Positions 15,145 through 24,067 of a DNA stretch of 29,434 nucleotides are shown here, one piece after another (the first letter of the stretch is position 1; every line of letters starts with the position of its first letter). The stretch lies in NCBI GenBank assembly GCA_003538975.1, contig DPQQ01000004.1:150461-179894 (forward strand). Direction: 5' to 3'. The DNA comes from Clostridiales bacterium. Its GTDB lineage: Bacteria > Bacillota > Clostridia > Christensenellales > Borkfalkiaceae. The position numbers and the translations under genes are program-made. Under the pieces are notes generated by a model, which was given only the letters and a program-made list of their open reading frames with translations, made no database searches and was not told the origin of the DNA.

Positions 15145-15237
15145 TCATTTCCACGCTTTTGAAAAACGGGTTCTATTACACCGATTACTCTTTTTAAAAT
15201 TTTGGCAAGCCTTTCCCTTTCTATGAAAGGGAAAACT

Positions 15238-17829
15238 CTAATTTTTAATTTGTATCCCAAAGACGTGCTCTTTCACTTTATACCATTTTATTGCAAATTT
15301 CTTACCATAAACAATAATATTCCCGTCTCTACTTTCCTCAACGAACCCTATAGGAGAACCGCCTTTAAGCATAAAATCCTTAAAGTGTCGAGCATTTACT
15401 ATCGGGGCATAAATTCGCCAATCGGAAGGACGATTCTTTTCATAATGGCGAGCCACAAATATAAGAACGTTTCTACTCGTTAGCCATTTGGAAACTTGCT
15501 TATCTCTATCGGCTTTCTCTTCTTCTATCCTTTCGTAAACAACCTCTTTTTCTTGGTCATCCGAAACTCGTAGTTCCATATACAAACGGTCAATTCTCTT
15601 TCTATACTCTTCGCAAATCTCAATAATTTTATCTCTATGCCTATAATCGGTAGCGTTATCCGAAGTCGTAATTTCTCCCACGACCCAAGAGATAGGCATA
15701 TAATTAACTCGTTTTCTTTTACCCTTTACGAAGTTAAACTTTTTAACGGCTTGATAAATATAATCCATCGCCGTATCATAAAGCTCATATTCGTTGTCCT
15801 TGCCTTTTTCGTCTATCTCCTTAAAGAAAGTTGGTGTAGGACAATTATACTTTTTACGCAAAGCGGAAAGTTCTTTTACAACGTTCACATTGTCATAAGC
15901 ACGCTTTGCTTTATCTATTTCCAAACCCGATAAAACGGCAAGTTTGCAAACGTCGTTATAAATATCTAAAACTTTCTCCTCTTGCGCGCCGTGATGGATT
16001 TCGTTCCATATAATACTATTTAATTTTTGCGATAGATTTACGATTTCGCCTATTTTGTTTTCGCTTGTGTCGTGGTCGAGCTCTGCAAGCGTTTGACCAT
16101 TTTTACTCATTGAGGAAATACCGCAAACGGGCACTTTGAAATAATCTTTATATCTCTCTGCGCATTCCACCAACAACTTATCATCGGTTATTAGCATTGC
16201 ATCGGAATCGTAATCGCAACCATTTAAGCACTGTTGAATATTCTCGCCAATAGCGTTTACACAAACGATATTTTTACCTAAATTGAAGTAATTCCAAATC
16301 TCTCCGCTAAGGTTGTTTTCCACACAGTAAAGGTTGCCCATCGTGATATGCGGTGAGCGCGCGCAAAGAAGTTTCGCTTCACTTTCGAATCTCTTGCAGT
16401 AAATTTGTCCCTTCTTTAACTCGCTTGTTATCTTTTCGCCGGCTATGTACTTTAACAGCTCAGGTCCGTTGCCGAACAACGTTGCGTTCGTGCCGTTTAA
16501 TAAAATATGTCCACGGCGCAAACTGCTTTTAAGTCCGCTTACTACGTCATCTCTAAAATTAGCATACAATGCCGTTGTATTAAAATGCGTACAACTGAAA
16601 AGCAATCTAAAAATAACGTCGGCACGATCGGCAAGTCCGTCGGGAGCTTTCTTTTCTTCCCCATCCTTTTCTCTTGCGTAAGCATCGGTAAAATGATACC
16701 GCATAAACTCCACGTCGCTACGAACAAGCGAGATATAGTCAAAACTCGGCTTTAATAGTTTTTCCGCTTGCGCCTTATCAAGACCTAACGTGTTCAACAG
16801 TTGATAACTGCTCTGCACCATATCGCCGTGAAAAAATCTCGTGCTTTTATCCCATTTAACTACACCGAACGTATCGGTTACGTTTTCCACCCACTTGCAA
16901 ATATTCTTTTCGGAAAGACCTCCAACAAATTTAAGATATTTCAAACTATTGGGCGTCGTTACCATAATAATTTGACTTATGTCGGTCGCAAGAGTAAATC
17001 CCCTTGTTTTCAAATCGGCAAGCATAATGTTTTTATCTTTTATCCATTTTTGAAGTTTTGTTCTAAAAGCGCAAGACTTAAAAAACTTATTACGAAGAAG
17101 CAACATATGCTTGTCCGCATAGCCGTTTTCAAATACGCTCTCGTCTAAAAGACTTTCGCCGTCCCAAATATCGTTTGTGATTTCCGTTTGCTTTTGCTCG
17201 GCTACAAGTTTTCCGTCCCTTAATTCTACCGAAACAACTTCTTCCGTGAATATGCTTTTATAATCGGGAACAAACAATATCCCATCAAGCGGAATTTGCA
17301 CCGTTCCTTTAATGCTACTGAGCGACAACGCCTTATATGATTCCCACGAAGCAAGGTCAGTTTGCACTTTCAAACCGCAACTGCTCCACTTATCCATCGC
17401 CTTATATAAATGTTCATCAATGAAAAGACATTTTCCTTCCCTTGAACTTCCCGCGCTACGTTTATATCTTACATAGTGAATACCATCCAAATAAAAGCCG
17501 TTTTCGTAAAAATGTGCGCGCAAGTCTTTTATTTTTATAGGCTTTCCGTTTTCGGACTTGTACGTATAGTTAAACTTTAAATTTATTACGGCAAGAGTAT
17601 ATTCGTTTCCGCTCTTATCATGAAAAGAAAACTTTTTACGGTAAACACGCTTATATGCGTTTTCAAGTTCAACTGAATCGAGCGAATTATCTAAATAGAT
17701 TTTGAACAAACGAAAATAGGCGTCGCTTTTATTTTCGGGCATTTTATACCCAACGCTAACGCCGTTTTCTTGCTCGTGCCGATAAATATCCGCCGCTTCA
17801 ATTGAAATAATTCTATACCCTTGTTTCAT
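15238..17829 (-). CDS. RdRP/YonO-class double-psi beta-barrel RNA polymerase
   Basis: This is probably a single-chain RNA polymerase. The 863-residue protein has CDYDSDAML with Asp539, Asp541 and Asp543, matching the metal-binding DxDGD motif of cellular RNA-dependent RNA polymerases (QDE-1, RDR) and phage SP-beta YonO, with Ser in place of Gly. The upstream ARSPHITMGN (about 490-499) and INVVC-like strand with VNAIGEN before the motif match the RSP...V.P..G order of that family. An earlier WDGESLLDESVF (222-233) and FFKSCAFRTKLQKW (249-262) fit the first barrel. It is not a reverse transcriptase (no YxDD). The start is ATG at 17829. It has its own promoter with an operator shared with the restriction operon. 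Whether it copies RNA or DNA is unknown; YonO itself is DNA-dependent. Confidence 0.82.
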   Translation of the reverse strand: MKQGYRIISIEAADIYRHEQENGVSVGYKMPENKSDAYFRLFKIYLDNSLDSVELENAYKRVYRKKFSFHDKSGNEYTLAVINLKFNYTYKSENGKPIKIKDLRAHFYENGFYLDGIHYVRYKRSAGSSREGKCLFIDEHLYKAMDKWSSCGLKVQTDLASWESYKALSLSSIKGTVQIPLDGILFVPDYKSIFTEEVVSVELRDGKLVAEQKQTEITNDIWDGESLLDESVFENGYADKHMLLLRNKFFKSCAFRTKLQKWIKDKNIMLADLKTRGFTLATDISQIIMVTTPNSLKYLKFVGGLSEKNICKWVENVTDTFGVVKWDKSTRFFHGDMVQSSYQLLNTLGLDKAQAEKLLKPSFDYISLVRSDVEFMRYHFTDAYAREKDGEEKKAPDGLADRADVIFRLLFSCTHFNTTALYANFRDDVVSGLKSSLRRGHILLNGTNATLFGNGPELLKYIAGEKITSELKKGQIYCKRFESEAKLLCARSPHITMGNLYCVENNLSGEIWNYFNLGKNIVCVNAIGENIQQCLNGCDYDSDAMLITDDKLLVECAERYKDYFKVPVCGISSMSKNGQTLAELDHDTSENKIGEIVNLSQKLNSIIWNEIHHGAQEEKVLDIYNDVCKLAVLSGLEIDKAKRAYDNVNVVKELSALRKKYNCPTPTFFKEIDEKGKDNEYELYDTAMDYIYQAVKKFNFVKGKRKRVNYMPISWVVGEITTSDNATDYRHRDKIIEICEEYRKRIDRLYMELRVSDDQEKEVVYERIEEEKADRDKQVSKWLTSRNVLIFVARHYEKNRPSDWRIYAPIVNARHFKDFMLKGGSPIGFVEESRDGNIIVYGKKFAIKWYKVKEHVFGIQIKN

Positions 17830-17874
17830 TTTTACCTAGTCCTTCTATTGTCTGCCTATATAATATCATAGTAA

Positions 17875-17895
17875 ATATGACAATTTATGTCATAT
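17875..17895. promoter_or_regulatory. Shared operator, copy at the polymerase promoter
   Basis: ATATGACA-N5-TGTCATAT, a perfect inverted repeat just downstream of the -10 box. The plus-strand block GTAAATATGACAATTT (17871-17886) is identical to 27312-27327 upstream of the restriction operon. Confidence 0.75.
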
Positions 17896-17924
17896 ATTAT
17901 ACAAAATTTCGCTAAAAATAGCAA
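17896..17924 (-). promoter_or_regulatory. Promoter of the polymerase gene
   Basis: A TATAAT box (about 17901-17896) lies 17 bases after a weak TTGCTA -35 box (about 17924-17919), immediately upstream of the shared operator. Confidence 0.6.
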
Positions 17925-17960
17925 CGGTCAAATGTCCACGTTCCTGGACCTCTGACCGTT
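17923..17960. terminator. Inverted repeat, likely terminator of the restriction operon
   Basis: AACGGTCAAATGTCC (17923-17937) faces GGACCTCTGACCGTT (17946-17960), a stem with few mismatches followed on the minus strand by GCTATTTTTAGC. It ends the restriction operon and abuts the polymerase -35 box. A smaller hairpin around CGTCG/CGACG lies at about 18025-18045. Confidence 0.55.
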
Positions 17961-18059
17961 ATTTAATAACTTGTAATAAAATTCTTTTAACCGCAAAATT
18001 CCAAAATACACATCAATTTCCACTCTCGTCGCGAATCGACGTGGATAAAAAGTAGAATT

Positions 18060-19106
18060 TTATCGTCCGCCTTGCTCTAAAATATATTCGCCCAAAATCT
18101 TAGCCAATAATACAGGTACGGCGTTACCAATTTGCCGTCCAATTTCTTGTACACTACCATAAAAGATATAATCATCAGAAAAAGTTTGTAAAGCAGCTGC
18201 CTCTCTTAATGAAATAGCTCTATCTTGTTCTGGATGTCCAAATCTGCCATTTGAAAGACTAAAACATTTAACGGTTAATGTCGGAGAGGGTTCATCCCAT
18301 TTCATTCTACCATACACATCAGTATGCCCTTTAAATGTTTTGTGGCAATTAAGAACCAATCTGTCAGGCCAATCAGTACGACTTCCACCATCATGTGGAG
18401 TATAATGAAGCCTTTCTAAAAGTATAGGTTTTAAATTTGCACATCTATGGTTAGAAGTTTTTTGATCATCTTGACCAGCTTTAATTGCTGGATATTTTGA
18501 AATGGTTTCTCTAACAGTTACATAAGGAGTAAGGCCTTTCCCATGCGTGGCTGACGGAATTTCAGGCTTAAATTTTCTTGAAGCAATTAACACATATCTT
18601 CTACGATTTTGAGGCACCCCATAATCTTTGGCATAAATAACCTTTTCATCGTAAAGGTATCCTTCCTGCTCTAGCATTTCCTTAAAACTACCCAACACCG
18701 AAGACCCTTTCCCCTTTAACCCTGGAACGTTTTCCACCAAAACATGTGCGGGATGAATGGCTTTAACAAATTTCCCGAACTCAACTAATAAATTTACAGA
18801 CTTATGTGGTACTAACTTACCATTCTTATCAAACTCTTCTCTTCTTAATATACTAAAGGGCTGACACGGTGCACAGCCAACTAAAATCACATTATCCGAT
18901 TCCTTTAATGCAGGAAATTGTTTAATTAGCTTTTCTGGTGTTAATTCGCATATATCACATTGTAGATATTTACTTTTTTTATTGTTCTTCTCGTAAGTAT
19001 CGCGACAATTGGGGTTAGAATCTATTCCCGCAAGAACTTTTATTCCTGCATCAAGCAAGCCTCGAGTCATTCCTCCGCCGCCACAAAAGAAATCAATTGC
19101 TATCAT
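18060..19106 (-). CDS. C5-cytosine DNA methyltransferase
   Basis: It transfers methyl from SAM to carbon 5 of a cytosine in a fixed DNA site. The 348-residue protein contains motif I DFFCGGGGMTRG, motif IV GCAPCQPFS with the catalytic Cys, motif VI ENVPG, motif VIII QNRRRY, and the closing IGNAVPV of motif X, all in the standard order, with a variable target-recognition part between VIII and IX. The start is ATG at 19106, seven bases after GAGG, three bases beyond the receiver gene stop; a GTG further up lies inside that gene. It is the last gene of the restriction operon and the second cytosine methyltransferase in it. Confidence 0.95.
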   Translation of the reverse strand: MIAIDFFCGGGGMTRGLLDAGIKVLAGIDSNPNCRDTYEKNNKKSKYLQCDICELTPEKLIKQFPALKESDNVILVGCAPCQPFSILRREEFDKNGKLVPHKSVNLLVEFGKFVKAIHPAHVLVENVPGLKGKGSSVLGSFKEMLEQEGYLYDEKVIYAKDYGVPQNRRRYVLIASRKFKPEIPSATHGKGLTPYVTVRETISKYPAIKAGQDDQKTSNHRCANLKPILLERLHYTPHDGGSRTDWPDRLVLNCHKTFKGHTDVYGRMKWDEPSPTLTVKCFSLSNGRFGHPEQDRAISLREAAALQTFSDDYIFYGSVQEIGRQIGNAVPVLLAKILGEYILEQGGR

Positions 19107-19108
19107 AT

Positions 19109-20128
19109 TTATTCCTCGTCTATCCACCAATTTAACTTATTCAAATTAGGAACCCCTATACGCCCTTCATGATGATAAATCAAATTAATTATTCGTTCTT
19201 TAAAAGGACTTGCTATCGATACTACTTTTCTATAATCAAAAGAATTAGTATTTATTTCTTCTGGATTTTTGGATATTCTCCCTTTGTCCTCAATTATAAA
19301 TGTCGAGTCGCAATTCACAATACAATTTTTAAAATATTTGTTTGGTGGTAAATAAATCTTCTCTCTATACCCGCCGTCATTAAATTTGCTTTTTTCTTTC
19401 TTCCAGTCTGCTACAGATAATGAAACTATCTTTTTACACACTACTTGTTTTTTTGTCGGGGAAGCCAAGCTACAAGATGCTGTTATAATCATATAATATT
19501 CCGTTTCTTTCCCTGGCACAGGTATAGTTTGAATTATATCTGTAGCTTGCAAGTCTTTATAGTGATCCATAACCAGGTATTGAATTTTAGGATTGATCTC
19601 TATCTCTCCGTCTTCATTATACATTTTTTGCTCTAAAACATGAGACATATAATTAATAACAGAGATCGAATTCTCTTCATCTGAATAATCCTTGTCCAAA
19701 CCTCTTAAACCATCTCTATAAATTTCATTTATAGTTTCTTTTACTTTATCTATTTTATAAATAAAGTGTTCAATAATATTTTGCAACCATGAAATAACCT
19801 TTTCTTCTTCATCTTTATTAAAAGTCGCAATTAAATTGTGTTTTACATCGACCTCATTAGAAGACACTGAAAAAACAACTGTGGGCACAAAGCGAGTGTC
19901 CCATAACTTTTGCAAAATATTCTTGCCTGGATATTCCTCTAACGGATCTTTCCTTAAATCCAGTACTAGCACATCTATCTCAGCAAAATATTTCTCAAAA
20001 TATTGCTGCCCCTCCTCAAATTTATCCCTATAAACATACTCATATTTTTTATTTTTTGATTTGTTTTCATCAAGAAAATCTAAAATCCCTTGTACCGACT
20101 CGCGCTTATCATCAATTATTAGTATCAT
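19109..20128 (-). CDS. Receiver-domain protein with an unknown output domain
   Basis: A response-regulator-like protein of 339 residues. The N-terminal 120 residues form a receiver: the acidic pair in IIDDKRES (Asp6, Asp7), the likely phospho-acceptor Asp57 in VLVLDLRKD, and a Ser/Thr strand PTVVFSVSS; the usual Lys is in FNKDEEEK or lost. The C-terminal part (about 200-339, ITASCSLASPTKKQVVCKK and on) has no helix-turn-helix that I can see and no known family, so it is unlikely to be an ordinary transcription factor. The gene overlaps the kinase-like gene by 17 bases, so the two are translated together. A role in controlling restriction or modification is inferred from the operon. Confidence 0.75.
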   Translation of the reverse strand: MILIIDDKRESVQGILDFLDENKSKNKKYEYVYRDKFEEGQQYFEKYFAEIDVLVLDLRKDPLEEYPGKNILQKLWDTRFVPTVVFSVSSNEVDVKHNLIATFNKDEEEKVISWLQNIIEHFIYKIDKVKETINEIYRDGLRGLDKDYSDEENSISVINYMSHVLEQKMYNEDGEIEINPKIQYLVMDHYKDLQATDIIQTIPVPGKETEYYMIITASCSLASPTKKQVVCKKIVSLSVADWKKEKSKFNDGGYREKIYLPPNKYFKNCIVNCDSTFIIEDKGRISKNPEEINTNSFDYRKVVSIASPFKERIINLIYHHEGRIGVPNLNKLNWWIDEE

Positions 20129-22280
20129 CCTTAATTTCTCCTTTGTAAATAGGGAAAGTCATTTCAAATGTCGCTCCACCCAAATAGCCTGGTTGAATAT
20201 TCTTCAAATAACCTCCATGTGATGCAATAATTTCATTAGCAACTACGAGCCCCATTCCAAAACCACCAAGTTTTGTAGTTACACCAGGCTCAAAAATTCT
20301 TTCCTTTAACTCTTCTAGTATGCCAACCCCATTATCATTTATTGATAGAATAATATATTTATCAGTAATTTCGGAAGTAATTTCTATCACTCCCTTTTCA
20401 CCTTTTTTCTTTATCCAAAACATCGCATTATCTATCAAATTTATTAAAATCGTCTGAATCTCCCCTGCATGCAGACTTACATATTTACTGCGGTCAACAT
20501 CATTAACGACAGAAATATTGTTTTCGGCTAAAGAATCCTCTAATAATGATAATGTATAATTTACTTGTTGAAATAAATTACAATAATGTTTTTCTTTCTT
20601 AAAACTCCTACGACTCAATGGGGCAAAAGTATTTGATAAATCAATCAAACGTTGAGTTCCATCTATTGCTTGAGTATACGAACGTTGGATTTTTTCAGAA
20701 AACGGACTATATTCCTCATTTATATAACGAGCAAATCTTAACATAGGATTAACATTATTTCTTAACTCATGAATTAATAGTTTAGAAAATGTTCCCGCTG
20801 AAGCAAGTTGAGCGTAATACTCCATACGTTCTTTTAACTTTCCAATATTTTTCTCCAGTTTGTCGCTATAGGTGTCGACAACTTTCTTCACTTCCCTGGC
20901 GTCTCCGTTCTTTTCAACGATGGCGTCAATTTCGTCTTGCATATCTTTTGGAGATATGTCTTTAAAAATGTCGGAAATAACGGGTTCTTCCTGTTCTTTT
21001 TCTTTATATAATAGCCTTAAGTTTTGAACTTCACGAATAATACCTTCGTAACATATAGCATAAAAATTTTCATACTCTGGCGTAATTTTAAATGTTTCTC
21101 TATTCGTCGTATCTCCAATGTTTGGATTGTTTTTAGATGTGATATCTATTACACCTATAATTTGACTTGTTGAAAGTCTTCTACCTATTTGGCTAATTCT
21201 CCTTTTGTCTAAACCCAACCAATCCTTTGAGGTTTCAGATTTAGGCATAACAAGTATATTATCCCTATAGATAGAAATCCCTTTATGTTGCTCTATAGAT
21301 TTTCTAATCTGCCTAGCTTTTAATCTGTATTTACTTGAAATCTCATCTAAATAATCTTTTGATAATTCCCAAATTCTTATTTCAAACGAAAACTCTCCGC
21401 ATGAAACATTTGTATGAACCACCAAGCTATCTTTTTCCGCCAAACGTTTAATCTCATCCCAATCAATTTTCCCAGAAACAATTTCACGAGATCTATTTTC
21501 TTCATTAAAAAAATTTTTAATATACGAAAAATCGTATATTACATTCATTTTCTTGTCAACACTGCCTTTGATTATATACGGAGCATCCTGAATAAAGTCA
21601 TGTAACGTAATTGTTTCGGCACTACTATTAAAATTAAATAAATTTAATTCTTCATTATGATTTTTAAATAAAATAGTAAACTTTTCATTTCTATCTTTAA
21701 ACGGATTTAATAAACGTCTTAACTCATCTTTCAATAAAGCCGCATTGTCTTCGTCCCAAATAGATTTTAAATCTGATATTTTTATAATTGTACCACTTGA
21801 CTTAATAGCGTCAATTTCTTCTATCTCATACAAATCAAAGATACATTTATCAAGATTTTCAACGGAATATAAATCATTCCATATGAATTTCGCATAAATT
21901 GTTGGATGATTAGGTTGCTTAGTGTATATTTCCAATATGTTTCCTAATCTTGCCGCTGAAAGTCTACCCAGCCCTTTATTTCCACTTACAGCACGCGTAA
22001 TTCCATTATAAGAATTATATGGATTATCCAATTTGTCTGGCGTAGCAATCGTAGCCCAAGCATTTTCAATCGTATTAACACTCATACCCTTACCATCGTC
22101 TTGGATTGATATAAAACTATTATCTGCTCCTATTTCAATTTTTACAGTCGTTGCGCACGCATCATAAGAATTCTTTACAAGCTCAAGAATGGCAACAAAA
22201 TCACTCGTTACCAAATCAGCCCCCATTGCCTCAATTGCTCTTGGATGAATTTTTATTTTTGTTGAAGTTAATTTTTTCAT
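20112..22280 (-). CDS. Protein with two GHKL ATPase domains (Hsp90/MORC-like plus histidine-kinase-like)
   Basis: A 722-residue cytoplasmic protein. The N-terminal domain has LELVKNSYDAC (N box, about Asn37), IQDDGKGM (about 59-66) and SGNKGLGRLS (about 99-108), the Bergerat fold as in Hsp90, MutL and MORC. The C-terminal domain has LIHELRNNVNPML with His504 as a possible phospho-site, LINLIDNAMFWI (about 612-623), INDNGVGI (647-654) and GGFGMGL (672-678), a sensor-kinase core. There are no membrane segments. It may pass a signal by phosphate to the overlapping receiver protein. GHKL ATPases in restriction operons are known (the MORC/MutL-type survey of Iyer and Aravind); this double arrangement is less usual. 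The start is ATG at 22280 after AAGGAG. Confidence 0.85.
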   Translation of the reverse strand: MKKLTSTKIKIHPRAIEAMGADLVTSDFVAILELVKNSYDACATTVKIEIGADNSFISIQDDGKGMSVNTIENAWATIATPDKLDNPYNSYNGITRAVSGNKGLGRLSAARLGNILEIYTKQPNHPTIYAKFIWNDLYSVENLDKCIFDLYEIEEIDAIKSSGTIIKISDLKSIWDEDNAALLKDELRRLLNPFKDRNEKFTILFKNHNEELNLFNFNSSAETITLHDFIQDAPYIIKGSVDKKMNVIYDFSYIKNFFNEENRSREIVSGKIDWDEIKRLAEKDSLVVHTNVSCGEFSFEIRIWELSKDYLDEISSKYRLKARQIRKSIEQHKGISIYRDNILVMPKSETSKDWLGLDKRRISQIGRRLSTSQIIGVIDITSKNNPNIGDTTNRETFKITPEYENFYAICYEGIIREVQNLRLLYKEKEQEEPVISDIFKDISPKDMQDEIDAIVEKNGDAREVKKVVDTYSDKLEKNIGKLKERMEYYAQLASAGTFSKLLIHELRNNVNPMLRFARYINEEYSPFSEKIQRSYTQAIDGTQRLIDLSNTFAPLSRRSFKKEKHYCNLFQQVNYTLSLLEDSLAENNISVVNDVDRSKYVSLHAGEIQTILINLIDNAMFWIKKKGEKGVIEITSEITDKYIILSINDNGVGILEELKERIFEPGVTTKLGGFGMGLVVANEIIASHGGYLKNIQPGYLGGATFEMTFPIYKGEIKDDTNN

Positions 22281-22395
22281 ATTTGACTCCTTATAAGCAT
22301 CTAAACTTTATTAACATTTTTCATTGTCTGCACTTATCTTATAACATATCAATTAATTCGTCTTTTGAATATTGCGATATTTCATCATCAAATGT

Positions 22396-22800
22396 TTACA
22401 TATTATAACCACGATAAAAATCTTCCAAATATTCTTCTGGTACTGTTCGAACCACAGCATCTAACGAAAGAGGTTCCCTATAATAAGTATACCTTAACCC
22501 CGTAGGATCCCAAAAATTACGAAAAGCATGATTTTCTACTAAGTTTCTAACATAGTCAGTAACACTTAACCTATCATCACCAGATTCCGAAAAAGCAACA
22601 AATAACGGCCTTGGCAAATCACGTATAGCAACTATATTGTGCAACTTTCCTTGTCCTGCCCAAGCCCCACTCAAATCATTTTTATGAGTATAGACTTTTA
22701 CAAGTTGTGGCTGTTTTGATAAAAAACCTAAAGTTTCATAATATTCTTCGTTATTGTAAAAATGTAAACCTATCCCTAAGCCCCAATCTAATCTAGGCAT
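22396..22800 (-). CDS. Small protein of unknown function next to the HNH nuclease
   Basis: A 134-residue soluble protein, rich in aromatic residues, with a WDPTGLRYTYY segment and an acidic end (VPEEYLEDFYRGYNM). I know no family for it. It begins inside the end of the HNH gene (overlap of eight bases) after AAAGGAG, so it is probably a working partner of the nuclease. The frame continues past its TAA without a gap for 17 more codons (FDDEISQYSKDELIDML), ending at 22339. The tail looks like normal protein sequence, so a premature stop may have shortened an originally 152-residue protein. Confidence 0.65.
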   Translation of the reverse strand: MPRLDWGLGIGLHFYNNEEYYETLGFLSKQPQLVKVYTHKNDLSGAWAGQGKLHNIVAIRDLPRPLFVAFSESGDDRLSVTDYVRNLVENHAFRNFWDPTGLRYTYYREPLSLDAVVRTVPEEYLEDFYRGYNM

Positions 22801-24037
22801 TTTCTATTCTCCTTTTATTAATATAATGTACATTAATTGCATTCACTACAGATATAAAATCCATATCATTTATATCTAAAATATCGTCATTATCAAACCC
22901 AACGTTAAGAACAAAAAGTAAATTAGCAAACTCATAAATTTTCTCAACCTCTGGGTCTAATAAATTCTCTTTTATCCTATCTGCTTTTGAAAGTAATAAA
23001 AGATGTTGAACTTGTTCATCAATTTCTTGCGTTCTTCCATTAGGATGTGCATATCCTAAATGCTGCGTAGGTGTTAATGCTATTATGTTTTCCAAAAAGT
23101 AGGAAATTTCAGGATACATTGCTTCTGGGAAAATATGATGCATATGTATAGCTTTGTCGTGCATGTGCATTAACTCGATATGCTCTGTTTTTCCATCTCT
23201 ATTTTGGTCATTAAAAAATCTAAGAAACCTTTTTGCCTTAGCAGATTGATACGCATAATAAGCTTCATTAATTTCAACAGGATGAGCTTTCGCATATTCT
23301 TTACGTGTCACATCCTTAGGCTTGTCCGCGTAAATATCTCTAAAATTATTTCGGTTATACATAATCATATCGTAAGTAATCTTATGTTCAGATAATCTAC
23401 CTTTTTCGGTCCCATATGAATTATTAAAATACGCTAAAGGATTTAAAACTTTAATAAAGATACGATTACATTCTACTTCACCATTTATTTTTGTATATTT
23501 GATGGTAAAATCAGAAAATGTTTTCTTAACGTGTAGATAAGCTTCTTTTGTTTGAAGCGTAAAGAAATCTTCAAATACAGTGTAAATCCCACTATCTCTT
23601 AAAACTTTTTCAATATAAGTCTTTAAGAAAAATAAAGCATTTCTATCTCTTATTGCAATATACTCTAAAACGTCAATATTATTAACCTTATAGAAATTAC
23701 GATTCCCTTTCTTAATCTTTGTTAACACTTGCGCATGAGCAAGCATTTCCATTGGTTGTTGAAAGAACTTATTATATTCATTTTTTGCAGCAACACTTTC
23801 AACACCAGGCTTTTTAAAAATAGCTTCTACATTTTGTACAGCATAATCATAATGCCAAATATCAGGAGTTGTAAATATCCCATTTGGATTTTCTATAGCA
23901 TAATTATAAATACAGTCTGCTATAATATTTACCACATCAGCCGCACATTTTTGGTCTATCCATCTACCGTTCCCCGTCAGACGTATGTCGTAATTATAAT
24001 TGTTACAAAAATTAATTATATCTTGTTGTACTAACAT
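22793..24037 (-). CDS. HNH-family restriction endonuclease
   Basis: Probably the cutting subunit of the restriction system. In the 414-residue protein HMHHIFPEAMYPEISYFLEN, followed by IIALTPTQHLGYAHPNG (about 298-334), is an HNH/beta-beta-alpha-metal nuclease core, with the general-base His pair (His300, His301), Asn317, and His326 or His331 as metal ligands. The long N-terminal part is probably for DNA recognition. The start is ATG at 24037, behind AAGGAGATACAA, the same ribosome binding site sequence as the GIY-YIG gene. It follows the fused methyltransferase by 30 bases, in the normal order of modification before restriction. Confidence 0.88.
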   Translation of the reverse strand: MLVQQDIINFCNNYNYDIRLTGNGRWIDQKCAADVVNIIADCIYNYAIENPNGIFTTPDIWHYDYAVQNVEAIFKKPGVESVAAKNEYNKFFQQPMEMLAHAQVLTKIKKGNRNFYKVNNIDVLEYIAIRDRNALFFLKTYIEKVLRDSGIYTVFEDFFTLQTKEAYLHVKKTFSDFTIKYTKINGEVECNRIFIKVLNPLAYFNNSYGTEKGRLSEHKITYDMIMYNRNNFRDIYADKPKDVTRKEYAKAHPVEINEAYYAYQSAKAKRFLRFFNDQNRDGKTEHIELMHMHDKAIHMHHIFPEAMYPEISYFLENIIALTPTQHLGYAHPNGRTQEIDEQVQHLLLLSKADRIKENLLDPEVEKIYEFANLLFVLNVGFDNDDILDINDMDFISVVNAINVHYINKRRIENA

Positions 24038-24067
24038 TTGTATCTCCTTGAAAATACGCTTTTTCGC

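Noticed and set aside
15238..17829. The large protein as a reverse transcriptase or a Cas protein
   Set aside because: There is no YxDD motif, HD domain or Cas signature; the DYDSD context fits the double-psi beta-barrel class instead.
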